Below, piece by piece: positions 1 to 8,762 of a stretch of 64,000 nucleotides of DNA. The stretch lies in contig CANLWG010000013.1 in the NCBI GenBank assembly GCA_947494715.1, positions 1 to 64,000 of the forward strand, written 5' to 3'. This DNA is from an uncultured Flavobacteriaceae bacterium. Lineage in GTDB: Bacteria; Bacteroidota; Bacteroidia; Flavobacteriales; Flavobacteriaceae. The translations under genes were made by a program, and so were the position numbers. The notes beneath the pieces are model-generated. The model was not told where the DNA came from and searched no databases. It saw only the letters and a program-made list of their open reading frames with translations. The stretch's first letter is position 1; the number at the start of each line of letters is the position of its first letter.

Positions 1-41
1 ATGGTACTGCCCCAAAGGGCGGGAGAGTAGGGAGCCGCCTT
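1..41 (+). rRNA. rrf: 5S ribosomal RNA, 3' end (partial)
   Basis: The first bases read TGGTACTGCC...GGCGGGAGAGTAGG...GCCGCC, the conserved 3' part of bacterial 5S rRNA (loop E, helix IV and helix I closing strand). The 5' part lies before the window. It is followed within 10 bases by a strong terminator, so this is the end of an rRNA operon read on the + strand. The exact 3' end is estimated. Confidence 0.9.
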
Positions 42-48
42 CCTCGAG

Positions 49-84
49 GGCCCCCTCCAACACAAGTGGAGGGGGCCTTTTTTA
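49..84 (+). terminator. rRNA operon intrinsic terminator
   Basis: An 11-base-pair perfect GC-rich stem (GGCCCCCTCCA at 49-59 with TGGAGGGGGCC at 67-77), a 7-base loop and then a T-rich run. It sits directly behind the 5S rRNA end and is the expected end of the rRNA transcript. Confidence 0.93.
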
Positions 85-239
85 TTTTCAAGACTTCACA
101 GTATTCTTTCATTTGTATCATAAGCCGGGAATTTGTTCAAATCCTATATAGGCCAACATGGATTATCTAGAATCTATATTTTGGTTGATTCCTATCGACT
201 TTGATAGTATTTTCATTAGAAAGCTTATATCTTATCCCA

Positions 240-247
240 TATTTTTG
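240..247 (+). promoter_or_regulatory. Possible -7 promoter element for the sugar-acid cassette
   Basis: TATTTTTG matches the Bacteroidota -7 consensus TAnnTTTG and lies about 47 bases before the first start codon of the cassette. No TTG was found at the usual 19-base distance upstream, so only half the promoter signature is present. Confidence 0.3.
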
Positions 248-293
248 CTCATATTCAGTATATAATAAAGTCGTCAGAGATAAAAAATAGCAT

Positions 294-983
294 ATGATAT
301 GGAAAGATGATGATGAACTATTCCAACTGATAAAGTCAGAATTGTTTTCAGCAGTGGTCGGGGATATTATGGACAAATTGGGATATTTTCACCAATTTCT
401 TTCCCCTCAAATAGAGCCATTACGAGATGACATGGTTGTTGTAGGCAGAGCTATGCCCGTTCTCGAAGCAGATAGTTTTGGGGAAATCTCCTTAAGTGAA
501 AAGAATCCCATAATGTCCAAACCTTTCGGTTTAATGCTTGAAGCTCTGGACGATTTAAAAAAAAATGAAGTTTATATATGCACCGGATCTTCTCCCAAGT
601 ATGCACTTTGGGGAGAATTGATGAGCGCAAGGGCCATACAATGCGGTGCAGTAGGCGCCGTTGTAGATGGTTATTCAAGGGATACCACGGGAATCTTACG
701 GTTGGATTTTCCTATGTTCTCCTATGGGAGATATGCCCAGGATCAAGGACCAAGGGGCAAGGTCATAGATTATAGAGTGCCCATTGAAATCAATGGTGTC
801 TGGATAAATCCGGGCGATATCATATTTGGAGATATGGATGGTGTGTGTGTAATTCCTCAAAGAATAGAAAAAGAGGTAGTTGAAGCCGCTTTGGAAAAGG
901 CCCGTGGAGAAAAAGTGGTTTTTAAAGCAATACAAAATGGTATGTCCGCAACGGAGGCATTTGCCAAGTATGGAATTATGTAG
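294..983 (+). CDS. RraA-family protein (HMG/CHA aldolase-like)
   Basis: 229 residues, a single RraA/DlpA-type domain. The signature is visible around residues 107-130: WGELMSARAIQCGAVGAVVD followed by GYSRD, which holds the glycine-rich loop and the Arg-Asp pair of the metal- and pyruvate-binding site. Family members include 4-hydroxy-4-methyl-2-oxoglutarate aldolase and regulators of RNase E; Bacteroidota do not have the usual RNase E context, and the neighbours are dehydrogenases and a dehydratase, so a retro-aldol step on a 2-keto acid is the better inference. First gene of a packed cassette; the next start is 9 bases on. The true substrate is unknown. Confidence 0.85.
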   Translation: MIWKDDDELFQLIKSELFSAVVGDIMDKLGYFHQFLSPQIEPLRDDMVVVGRAMPVLEADSFGEISLSEKNPIMSKPFGLMLEALDDLKKNEVYICTGSSPKYALWGELMSARAIQCGAVGAVVDGYSRDTTGILRLDFPMFSYGRYAQDQGPRGKVIDYRVPIEINGVWINPGDIIFGDMDGVCVIPQRIEKEVVEAALEKARGEKVVFKAIQNGMSATEAFAKYGIM

Positions 984-992
984 ATTGAAAAC

Positions 993-1745
993 ATGGATAT
1001 TCAGATGAACAGATTTAAGGGTCAGGTAGCTGTGATTGTAGGTGGTGCCAGAGGAATCGGCAAGGCTATTGCTCAGCGACTTTTTAATGAAGGTGCGGAA
1101 GTCACAGTCTTTGATGTATTAAAAGGAGATTTTTCGGAATTGGAAAACAATCATCGAACTATTAAAACCACCCTAGTTGATATTACGGATGAAGCAACAC
1201 TGAATGAAGCGGTCAAAAATGTAATCGATACGCATGATAGACTGGATATCTTGGTAAATAGTGCAGGCATTGTTGGTCCAACGTCAACAAAAATCTTGGA
1301 ATATTCGTTGGCCGATTTTCAAAAAGTGGTGGATATTAATCTTACCGGCGCCTTTATTGTTACCAAGGCCGTGCTACCACAAATGTGTAATCAAAAATTT
1401 GGTAGGATTCTCCATCTTGCCTCTATTGGGGGTAAGGAAGGAAATCCAGGTATGGTAGGTTATGCATCAAGCAAATCTGGCCTTATGGGCCTTGTTAAGG
1501 GAGTAGGTAAGGAATATGCGGATAGCGGGATTACCGTTAACGGAATAGCGCCCGCTGTAATTGCAACACCGATGAATGAGGATACAGCGCCGGAGATGCT
1601 GCAATATATGACATCAAAAATTCCTATGGGAAGATTGGGGACTACCGATGAAGTTGCTGCATTGGCCTGTTGGATTGTATCAAAGGAGGCAAGTTTTAAT
1701 ACGGGATATGTTTTTGACCTATCAGGTGGCCGTGCGACCTATTAA
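993..1745 (+). CDS. SDR-family NAD(P)-dependent oxidoreductase
   Basis: 250 residues, classical short-chain dehydrogenase. Cofactor motif GGARGIG at residues 17-23, NSAG at 89-92, catalytic Ser144, Tyr157 and Lys161. Asp41 after the second strand suggests preference for NAD over NADP. An in-frame ATG at 1005 (MNRFKG) is an alternative start and would fit the usual SDR length. Placed between an aldolase-like gene and a second SDR, it probably oxidises a hydroxyl of a sugar acid or keto-deoxy acid. Substrate cannot be read from the sequence. Confidence 0.88.
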   Translation: MDIQMNRFKGQVAVIVGGARGIGKAIAQRLFNEGAEVTVFDVLKGDFSELENNHRTIKTTLVDITDEATLNEAVKNVIDTHDRLDILVNSAGIVGPTSTKILEYSLADFQKVVDINLTGAFIVTKAVLPQMCNQKFGRILHLASIGGKEGNPGMVGYASSKSGLMGLVKGVGKEYADSGITVNGIAPAVIATPMNEDTAPEMLQYMTSKIPMGRLGTTDEVAALACWIVSKEASFNTGYVFDLSGGRATY

Positions 1746-1790
1746 AATTTTTAAGAAGATTCATCATATAGCTATTAAGGTTTTGAACTT

Positions 1791-2591
1791 ATGCTGCAAA
1801 TAGACTTTACAGGCAAAAATTATTTGGTAACCGGAGGAGCAGGTGTGGGCGTGGGTGCCGGTATCTGTGAAGCTATTTCGGATTGTGGGGGCACCCTATT
1901 GCTCAATGACCTTGATGTGATTAAGACTAAAGCCGCTGCCGAAAAATATTCAAATGCCCATGCCATAGCTGGAGATATTAGCAATGCAAAGGATGTAGAA
2001 CGGATTTTTGAAGAAATAAAGAATGAATATGGTCTAGTACATGGCCTGGTCAACAATGCGGGTATCGGTTTGCACAAAAATGCCCACTTGGCCGAGGAAT
2101 CTGAATTTGACAACCTTTATAATATTGACGTCAAAGGTGTCTGGTTAATGGCCCGAACTTTTGTAAGACAATTAATGGAGGCTAAAGAAGTAGGTCATAT
2201 CGTTAATATCTCATCCGTTCATGCACGTGAAACGACAGCAAAGTATGCTCTTTATGCCAGTGCCAAGGCTGCTGTAGAGGGATTAACCAGGGGAATGTCA
2301 ATTGAGTTAGGCGAGTTTGGGGTACGTTGTAATGCGGTAGCTCCAGGTTATGTGGATTCCGAACAAAGTAGGGATGCCGTGGCTTCTTGGACCGATAAAC
2401 CCAAGGCCTGGATCGATGGTCAAAAAAACGATTACCAAAGCCTTCGACATATGATAAGCGCCCGCGATTGTGGTAATGCTGTAGTTTTTTTATTGTCCCA
2501 TATGGCCAACTCCATTACTGGGCAGACGCTTACGGTGGATGCTGGTTTTACCAATTTATTGTATGCCAATAGTTTTATTCCCAATTCCTAA
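1791..2591 (+). CDS. SDR-family oxidoreductase (second of the cassette)
   Basis: 266 residues. The Rossmann glycine loop is slightly extended (TGGAGVGVGAGI from residue 14). NNAG at 88-91 and the catalytic set Ser141/142, Tyr155, Lys159 are present. It is only distantly similar to the SDR just upstream, so the pair is not a recent duplication. The gap to the next gene is 5 bases, indicating co-transcription. By context it is a second oxidation step in the same sugar-acid pathway, for instance on a 2-keto-3-deoxy acid made by the downstream dehydratase. Confidence 0.87.
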   Translation: MLQIDFTGKNYLVTGGAGVGVGAGICEAISDCGGTLLLNDLDVIKTKAAAEKYSNAHAIAGDISNAKDVERIFEEIKNEYGLVHGLVNNAGIGLHKNAHLAEESEFDNLYNIDVKGVWLMARTFVRQLMEAKEVGHIVNISSVHARETTAKYALYASAKAAVEGLTRGMSIELGEFGVRCNAVAPGYVDSEQSRDAVASWTDKPKAWIDGQKNDYQSLRHMISARDCGNAVVFLLSHMANSITGQTLTVDAGFTNLLYANSFIPNS

Positions 2592-2596
2592 TATCT

Positions 2597-3730
2597 ATGC
2601 GAATTAGCCATATCAATCTATACGAGGTAAAAGTGCCGACACACCCTGGAACCATTGCAAGTAAAGGGATCGATAAACCTTTGCATAAACTCCCCGTTGG
2701 TGCCAAGGCAGGGTGGAGCGTGCAATTTGACGAAATTTCCAAATTGTTGGTGCAACTGGAGCTAAGTAATGGCATAATAGGCTGGGGTGAGTTGTACAGA
2801 GGTCACGATTGGAAAATGGTCCACAATATCTGCGATATTCTCATCGGAATGGATATTGAAAATCTGGTACTTCAAAAATTACCTTTTGTTTTCTGTAGGG
2901 AATATGACGGATTTGAGTGTGCCATTTGGGATGCTTATGCAAGATTAAAAGACGTCAAGGTCGTGGATTTGTTGGGAGGTGCAATCAGGGATAAGGTTAA
3001 AATAGGGGCATGGTCCAGCCATCGGCATTTGGATGATATTGGTGAGTTGGCTTCCAATTTTCAGAAACAAGGTTACGATTGTCTAAAGTTCAAAACGGAC
3101 CTGGAGGACGATGTTATAGGTTGGTGTAGGAACATAGCGGATGCAGCTCCAGGTATGAAGGTCATTCTTGATCCCAATGAGCGCTGGGAACATGCTTACG
3201 AGGTTAGAAAACGTCTAGATGGTTTAAAGGAAGTTGGCAATGTACTCTGTCTTGAAGATCCTATTCCCAGATGGCAGCTATCGGAATTTTCAAAACTAAG
3301 AGCCTACAGTTCCATTCCAATTGTTTTGCATGTTGCCTTACCTTATATACTTCATGGACAACGAATCAAGGATAGTATACAGGCTATTCAGCAACAAGCG
3401 GTAGATGGGTTTAATTTCAATTGTGGATTGGCCGATTTTCAACGTTTAGATCATATTGCTTCAGCGGCCGAGCTTCCTTGTTGGCACGGATCGGAAATCG
3501 ATTTGGGGATTCTGGAAGCTATGTATGTCCATTCGGCGGCGGCGGCGGAATCATGCATCTGGCCCAGCGATATATTTGGTAGGTTGATCAGAGAGCATGA
3601 TTTGCTTAAAACGCCCCTAAAAATGGAACCCCCGTTTGTGTATCTTCCAGAAGGCAAGGGTTTGGGCATAGAACCGGATATCGCTGCCATTACTGATTAC
3701 CAAGTAAGTACAAAAGAATACAAGGCATGA
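2597..3730 (+). CDS. Enolase-superfamily acid-sugar dehydratase-like protein
   Basis: 377 residues with an N-terminal capping domain (about 1-125) and an MR/MLE-type barrel. The KxK catalytic motif is K164-F-K166. Two metal ligands are clear: Asp192 (LDPNERW) and Glu220 (LEDP). The third ligand, normally Glu or Asp after the next strand, falls in VLHVALPY, so His245 or Val246 stands there. His297 (CWHGSEID) aligns with the general base/acid His of mandelate racemase. Members of this group dehydrate sugar acids to 2-keto-3-deoxy acids. The stop overlaps the next start by four bases (ATGA), so translation is coupled. Alternative: a racemase/epimerase. Confidence 0.83.
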   Translation: MRISHINLYEVKVPTHPGTIASKGIDKPLHKLPVGAKAGWSVQFDEISKLLVQLELSNGIIGWGELYRGHDWKMVHNICDILIGMDIENLVLQKLPFVFCREYDGFECAIWDAYARLKDVKVVDLLGGAIRDKVKIGAWSSHRHLDDIGELASNFQKQGYDCLKFKTDLEDDVIGWCRNIADAAPGMKVILDPNERWEHAYEVRKRLDGLKEVGNVLCLEDPIPRWQLSEFSKLRAYSSIPIVLHVALPYILHGQRIKDSIQAIQQQAVDGFNFNCGLADFQRLDHIASAAELPCWHGSEIDLGILEAMYVHSAAAAESCIWPSDIFGRLIREHDLLKTPLKMEPPFVYLPEGKGLGIEPDIAAITDYQVSTKEYKA

Positions 3731-4605
3731 AAAATAATCCTTTCCCTCCAGGCGATTTGGACAGAAGATATCTATGGGAGATGTTGGTAAATCGGGATAT
3801 CAAGGCGTTCGTTTCCCAAGACTGGTCCATGGTACAAGATGATTTTATTGCGGAAGGGTTTATGGGTATCGATGCAGGAAAACAGGACGATGTAGATAAA
3901 TGGGAACTAAAATACCCCAGTTTGGAGTCTTACAAAACGGAATGGTTGTCACAAGCAAAGGAATTTACGAAAGTAGATCTGGAAGAAGATAAGGAGGAAG
4001 CCTTTCATAGGGTAACCGTTCTACAGGATATAGAGATACAAGGTAATTTTGCGCTTTTGCACAAAAAGTTTTTTGGACCTATGCAAAAGAAGGGTGGTGG
4101 TCAAATAGAGACGGATTGGCAAACCCTATATCGCTGTAAAAAAGTAGGGGACAAATGGAAAATAGTAGGTTTTACGGGGTATATGCCTTTAATGGCAAAA
4201 TCAGTGGATACGCCTAGGGATACGGGTAAATCTTTACCAAAAAATGCAAGTCAGCATAAAACTGCCGGGCCATATGCCCCAGTACTGGAAGTGAATCCAG
4301 GAAAATTGGTGGTTATTTCTGGTCAGGCTGCGATTGATAAGGAGGGTAACGTAATTGGAGAAACCATTGAGGAACAGACTGCCTATACCTTGGACAATTG
4401 TACGCTGCAATTGGCCACGGCCGGTTGCACGCTTCAAGATGTCTTTAAGGTTAACGTTTATATTAAGGATTTAAAGGAATGGCCCCGTTTTAATACCGTG
4501 TACAAGCACTACTTTACAGAACCGAAACCGGTGCGTACGGCAGTAGAGTCAGGTTTGTTGATGACCTTGCGTGTAGAAGTAGAGATGTGGGCAGTAAAGA
4601 AATAG
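3727..4605 (+). CDS. NTF2-like / RidA fusion protein
   Basis: 292 residues with two parts. Residues about 1-155 look like an NTF2/SnoaL-type cone: alpha-helical start, then a beta-rich end (LHKKFFGPM and WQTLYRCKKVGDKWKIVGF). Residues about 165-292 are a RidA (YjgF/UK114) domain with VVISGQAAID, the arginine of PVRTAVES and the closing VEVEMWAVKK. RidA proteins hydrolyse reactive enamines and imines; the arginine binds the carboxylate. RidA is normally a lone 130-residue protein, so the N-terminal addition is unusual. Translationally coupled to the dehydratase gene, it may clear a reactive enol or keto acid of that pathway. Confidence 0.8.
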   Translation: MKNNPFPPGDLDRRYLWEMLVNRDIKAFVSQDWSMVQDDFIAEGFMGIDAGKQDDVDKWELKYPSLESYKTEWLSQAKEFTKVDLEEDKEEAFHRVTVLQDIEIQGNFALLHKKFFGPMQKKGGGQIETDWQTLYRCKKVGDKWKIVGFTGYMPLMAKSVDTPRDTGKSLPKNASQHKTAGPYAPVLEVNPGKLVVISGQAAIDKEGNVIGETIEEQTAYTLDNCTLQLATAGCTLQDVFKVNVYIKDLKEWPRFNTVYKHYFTEPKPVRTAVESGLLMTLRVEVEMWAVKK

Positions 4606-4609
4606 TACT

Positions 4610-5365
4610 ATGATATGGGATGAATTGACCACTTTGGATTTTGAAGGGATTGATCGAAAAATCCCGGTTCTTCTTGTTATGTCGGCAACCGAACAACATG
4701 GGCCTCATTTGCCTTTGGCAACCGACAGGTTAATAGGCGAACATTTTGCCCATTCGTTGCATAAAAAAATACCTAATGACATCATTGTTTTGCCCGCAAT
4801 GTCCATTGGATGTTCCGATCACCATATGGATTTCATGGGATCATTGACCTTAAGTCATGAGACCTTTATGAGTCATGTTGAGGATACTGTGAGCTCTGTA
4901 ATACATCATGGATTTACCAATATCGTGCTTTTGAACAGTCATGGTGGAAATCAGGCGGTAGGGCAGGTTTTGGTGGAAAAGTTGGGGAATACCTATCCGG
5001 GTGTTCAAATAGTAATGGCCACATGGTGGAAGTTGGGAGGCTCCAAACTGGGCATGCTAAATGAAGGCGGTGCCATGAGTACAGGTCATGCAGGTGAGTT
5101 TGAGACTTCTATAATGCTATTGATAGCACCCCATTTGGTACGGATTGATAAGTATGAAAAGGGAAAACACACCAAAACCCACCCATGGGCCGAAGGTGAT
5201 ATGTTGCATCCTCCGAAAATAGTCCTCCATCGTTCCATTAAGGAAATGACATCCAATGGGGTATATGGTAATCCAACTTACGCGACAAAGGCGAAGGGAT
5301 TAGAAATCACCAAATTGATATTGGATGGGCTACAAAGGATTGTCCTCGATTTAAAAGAGCTATGA
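4610..5365 (+). CDS. Creatininase-family amidohydrolase/lactonase-like protein
   Basis: 251 residues, full length for the creatininase family. The N-terminal metal site EQHGPHLPLATD (Glu28, His30, Asp39) and a further HGGN motif are present, followed by GHAGEFETS near residue 163. The family binds two Zn/Mn ions and opens cyclic amides; relatives act on formamides and in cofactor synthesis. In a sugar-acid cassette it may open a lactone or cyclic amide, which is inference only. It starts 4 bases after the RidA fusion and ends one base before the symporter. Confidence 0.86.
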   Translation: MIWDELTTLDFEGIDRKIPVLLVMSATEQHGPHLPLATDRLIGEHFAHSLHKKIPNDIIVLPAMSIGCSDHHMDFMGSLTLSHETFMSHVEDTVSSVIHHGFTNIVLLNSHGGNQAVGQVLVEKLGNTYPGVQIVMATWWKLGGSKLGMLNEGGAMSTGHAGEFETSIMLLIAPHLVRIDKYEKGKHTKTHPWAEGDMLHPPKIVLHRSIKEMTSNGVYGNPTYATKAKGLEITKLILDGLQRIVLDLKEL

Positions 5366-5366
5366 A

Positions 5367-6842
5367 ATGACCAATTTTAACTTTTTAATTGATGGAGGAA
5401 TTGTCTTGCTATATCTTATAGGTACAATTACGGCAGGGCTTTGGGTGCGGCGCTATGTCCGGAACGTAAATGATTTTTTAGTAGCAGGAAGAAGTGTAGA
5501 CCTATATTTGGGTATAGCCTCATTGGCGGCAACCGAGTTTGGTATCGCTACATGTATGGCCAATGCGGAGTTGGGCTTCAAATATGGTTTTGCAGGTTTT
5601 ACCCCTGGAATAGCCTTGGCCTTTGCAATGTTCGTTGTTGGCTACACAGGCTTTTGTGTTAAACCTTTGCGCGATAGACAGGTCATTACTTTACCCGAAC
5701 TTTTTGAGGATAAATTTGGAACAAAAGTACGTTGGGCCAGTGGTGTGGTCATTGTTTTGGGGGGGTTGCTCAATATGGGTGTTTTTTTACGGCAGGCTGG
5801 AAATTTTTTGACAGTTGTTTGTGGGTTCGATATGGGCTATCTGGAAATAGTTATGACCCTTATTCTTTTGGGGGTGGCCGCATATACGATTCTTGGAGGT
5901 ATGATTTCGGTTTTTATAACCGATTACATACAATTTGTAGTAATGAGCATTGGTCTTATTGCCGTGGTATTTTTGGTTGTCTACCAGTTTGGATGGATGG
6001 ATATGTTGTCTAGTTTAGATCGAATCAGGGGTCCGGTGGCATACAATCCATTCGAGAACGACACCTACGGTTTGGACCGTATCCTACTCGATGTCTTATT
6101 GGCTTTTGCCTCTATTTTAACATGGCAGACCATAATTTCAAGAGTACTATCGGCAAAAGATACTAAAACAGCCAAGCATATCTTTATTGGTACATCACCT
6201 TTTATGTTGGTTCGCTTTGCAATTCCTGCAATCTTGGGTATTGCGGCCCTTCATTATTTTGGTCCAGATAAATTTACCGATAGTGAAGCGATTCTTGCCA
6301 TGCCCACCATGTTCGCTCAACTTTTACCAGTAGGGCTAATAGGCATTGTGGTAGCAGCCATGTTGGCTGCGGATATGTCTACGAATTCTTCATATATGAT
6401 TGCATGGAGTTCGGTTATTTACAATGATATCATGAAACCGATCCACAAGGGATTATGGTCGGATGCGAAAGGACTTCGTTGGAACCGTATCTTGATTGCC
6501 CTTATTGGCATATTTTTGTTACTTTATGGATTATGGTATCCCCTAAAAGGAGACCTTTGGGTATATCTTCAAGTTACGGGAACCATATATTTATCTAGTA
6601 TGAGTGTATTATTAATAGCCGCTTGTTATTGGAAACCATCAAACAATTGGGGTGCCATAGCGGCTATAGCCATTGGTTGTATTATTCCGATAAGCTATTT
6701 GATATTGCAAGAGGTGCCGGTTACACAGGAATGGATATTGGCTATTGGTCCTTACAAATTTGGCGCTATTACTTATTTTGCAGCTGCTCTTGCTATGATT
6801 ATTGGCTCTTTAATTAAACCATCAACCAAAGAAACAAACTGA
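5367..6842 (+). CDS. SSS-family sodium:solute symporter
   Basis: 491 residues with about 13 predicted membrane segments spread over the whole protein. The early region VNDFLVAGRSVDLYLGIASL with the following ATEFG is typical of SSS transporters, where the first unwound helix binds Na+ and substrate. The family imports sugars, acids, amino acids and vitamins with sodium. Being translationally adjacent to the catabolic enzymes, it is the probable uptake system for their substrate, a small acid or sugar. One base separates its stop from the next small gene. Confidence 0.9.
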   Translation: MTNFNFLIDGGIVLLYLIGTITAGLWVRRYVRNVNDFLVAGRSVDLYLGIASLAATEFGIATCMANAELGFKYGFAGFTPGIALAFAMFVVGYTGFCVKPLRDRQVITLPELFEDKFGTKVRWASGVVIVLGGLLNMGVFLRQAGNFLTVVCGFDMGYLEIVMTLILLGVAAYTILGGMISVFITDYIQFVVMSIGLIAVVFLVVYQFGWMDMLSSLDRIRGPVAYNPFENDTYGLDRILLDVLLAFASILTWQTIISRVLSAKDTKTAKHIFIGTSPFMLVRFAIPAILGIAALHYFGPDKFTDSEAILAMPTMFAQLLPVGLIGIVVAAMLAADMSTNSSYMIAWSSVIYNDIMKPIHKGLWSDAKGLRWNRILIALIGIFLLLYGLWYPLKGDLWVYLQVTGTIYLSSMSVLLIAACYWKPSNNWGAIAAIAIGCIIPISYLILQEVPVTQEWILAIGPYKFGAITYFAAALAMIIGSLIKPSTKETN

Positions 6843-6843
6843 T

Positions 6844-6981
6844 ATGGAACATTGGTTTTGGGCAATACTTAGTGTACTGGTACTAGTGTGGTACTGTGTG
6901 GTTACTATTGTTGTGGCCTTTCGCGGAGGTAATGACATCAAAAAGATGTTGGCGAAATGGAAACAAGAAATGGAAGAGTAA
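6844..6981 (+). CDS. Small membrane peptide next to the symporter (45 aa)
   Basis: ATG at 6844, TAA at 6979-6981, 45 residues beginning MEHWFWAILSVLVLVWYC. One strongly hydrophobic helix (residues 4-26) is followed by a charged tail (RGGNDIKKMLAKWKQEMEE). It starts one base after the symporter stop and on the same strand. Small single-helix proteins next to SSS or related symporters are known as symporter accessory subunits, which fits length, topology and position. Function here is inferred from context; no catalytic motif is expected. Confidence 0.72.
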   Translation: MEHWFWAILSVLVLVWYCVVTIVVAFRGGNDIKKMLAKWKQEMEE

Positions 6982-7110
6982 AACACATTGAAGTTCTAAC
7001 ATTATGAAATTTGGCGTTTCAAGACCATTCGCTATTCTTTTAGTCATAACCGAACTCGTAATTTATCATCTCTTAACTGCCAAGGAACATGGACATTTCA
7101 ATATAAGCTT

Positions 7111-8643
7111 ATGTTTGGATTCAACAAAAAAGGCCTAGCTCTTTCCTTTTTCTTTGTGTGCTATCTGGGACAGGCACAGGTACACCTAAGTAGGGAAAAA
7201 CAGAATATACTCTTTATCGCCGTAGATGACCTGAATGATTGGGTCGGATACCTGGGAGGTCATAGTGATATGAAAATCCAAACCCCCAATATAGACAGAT
7301 TGGCCTCCTCTTCTATGATTTTTACCAATGCGCATACCCCTTCACCTGCCTGTGCCCCTGCTAGAGCCGCTATTCTAACGGGTGTTCATCATGCTAGATC
7401 TGGTGTCGAAAATGTGCATTGGGGAGATGGCCCGGAATGGCGAAATTTTCCTGGCCTCAAAAATATCGAAACCTTGGAGCAATTTTTCAAAAACAGGGGA
7501 TATAAAACTATGGGAGCGGGAAAAATATATCACAGTCAAGCTCCTCCTTGGACACCAACTAGTCAAGTAGAGCCGGATAATTGGGATTTTTATTACCCAA
7601 GTCCTTATATTTCCCATCCGCATCAAATTAGGGCTCCTAAGGATGTTATTTATCCTAAGGATGTGGACAATAAAGGTAGACCTGGTGGGGAAAATGGGTG
7701 GTGGACCTGGGGTCCAATACCTGAATCTGATGAAAAAATGGCGGACTATCATGTAGTGGATTGGGCCAACTACCAGCTAGGGCAAGAGCATAAAAATCCA
7801 TTTTTTATGGCTATAGGCGTATGGAAACCGCATGACCCTTGGGAAGTGCCGCAAAAATATTTTGACTTATATCCATTAGAGGATATTAAGCTCCCGACCT
7901 ATAAAAATAACGATTTAGAAGATGCTTTTGATCATGGAAGGCGTTGGATTTATAAATGGACGAAGGAAAACAATCAGTGGGAAAAAGTAGTGCAGGCTTA
8001 TGCGGCTGCAATCAGTTTTTCAGATGCAATGGTGGGAAGATTGCTTAACACTTTGGAAAATTCCCAATATGCCCAGAATACAATAATCGTTTTATGGTCC
8101 GATCACGGCATGCATATGGGTGAAAAGGAAAATATAGAGAAGTTTACACTTTGGGAAGATTCGACGCGAGTACCTTTGATTATTTCGGCTCCAGGTGTTA
8201 CACAGAAAGGTTCGGTCTGTCATCAACCTGTGAGTCTAGTGGACATATACCCCACTTTGGTAGATTTGATAGGATTTGATATACCGGAACATTTGGACGG
8301 GCATAGTCTGTTGCCCCAAATCAAAAATCCTTTGGAAAGGACTATACCCGTTATTAGTAGCTATAGGTTCTCTTGGACCGAAAAACCAGTAACAGGCCAT
8401 GCTGTTAGAAGTGAGCGGTATCGTTATATTTATTATGTTGATGGAGGACTTGAGGAACTATACGACCATACTACAGACCCCTATGAATGGGACAATATAG
8501 CATACAAAAAAGAAAATAGAAAAATCATCAATGAGCATAGGGCTGTTCTCCTGGATATGTTGCCCAAGCTTACATGGAGTAATAAAATACCTGATGGCTA
8601 TAGGGTGAACAAAGAAGGAAACTTGCATAGAGAAAACCAATAA
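7111..8643 (+). CDS. S1-family sulfatase, iduronate-2-sulfatase-like, exported
   Basis: 510 residues with a signal peptide (cleavage near residue 23, GQAQ). The formylglycine site is C81-A-P-A-R85 (CAPARAAILTG). DD at 39-40 and the later WSDHGMHMGEK supply metal ligands. The order and the FAVGVWKPHDPW-like region resemble iduronate-2-sulfatases, which remove 2-O-sulfate from uronic acids. It lies 129 bases after the small peptide gene and could be the last gene of the cassette or have its own promoter. Needs conversion of Cys81 to formylglycine. Precise glycan target unknown. Confidence 0.88.
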   Translation: MFGFNKKGLALSFFFVCYLGQAQVHLSREKQNILFIAVDDLNDWVGYLGGHSDMKIQTPNIDRLASSSMIFTNAHTPSPACAPARAAILTGVHHARSGVENVHWGDGPEWRNFPGLKNIETLEQFFKNRGYKTMGAGKIYHSQAPPWTPTSQVEPDNWDFYYPSPYISHPHQIRAPKDVIYPKDVDNKGRPGGENGWWTWGPIPESDEKMADYHVVDWANYQLGQEHKNPFFMAIGVWKPHDPWEVPQKYFDLYPLEDIKLPTYKNNDLEDAFDHGRRWIYKWTKENNQWEKVVQAYAAAISFSDAMVGRLLNTLENSQYAQNTIIVLWSDHGMHMGEKENIEKFTLWEDSTRVPLIISAPGVTQKGSVCHQPVSLVDIYPTLVDLIGFDIPEHLDGHSLLPQIKNPLERTIPVISSYRFSWTEKPVTGHAVRSERYRYIYYVDGGLEELYDHTTDPYEWDNIAYKKENRKIINEHRAVLLDMLPKLTWSNKIPDGYRVNKEGNLHRENQ

Positions 8644-8762
8644 TTTTGATTTTATAAATGGAAGGGTTGAATTCCTCTACTACCAAAAATAAATCCATAT
8701 CATTATGCTCAATAACCCCTTGAAAATATCATTGAAACATTTTATGGATTGCACTTATACAA

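Noticed and set aside
7004-7138. A 44-codon + strand frame with a hydrophobic stretch, between the small peptide gene and the sulfatase
   Set aside because: It overlaps the sulfatase start by 28 bases, shows no recognisable family and a mixed tail; could be real but not supported.
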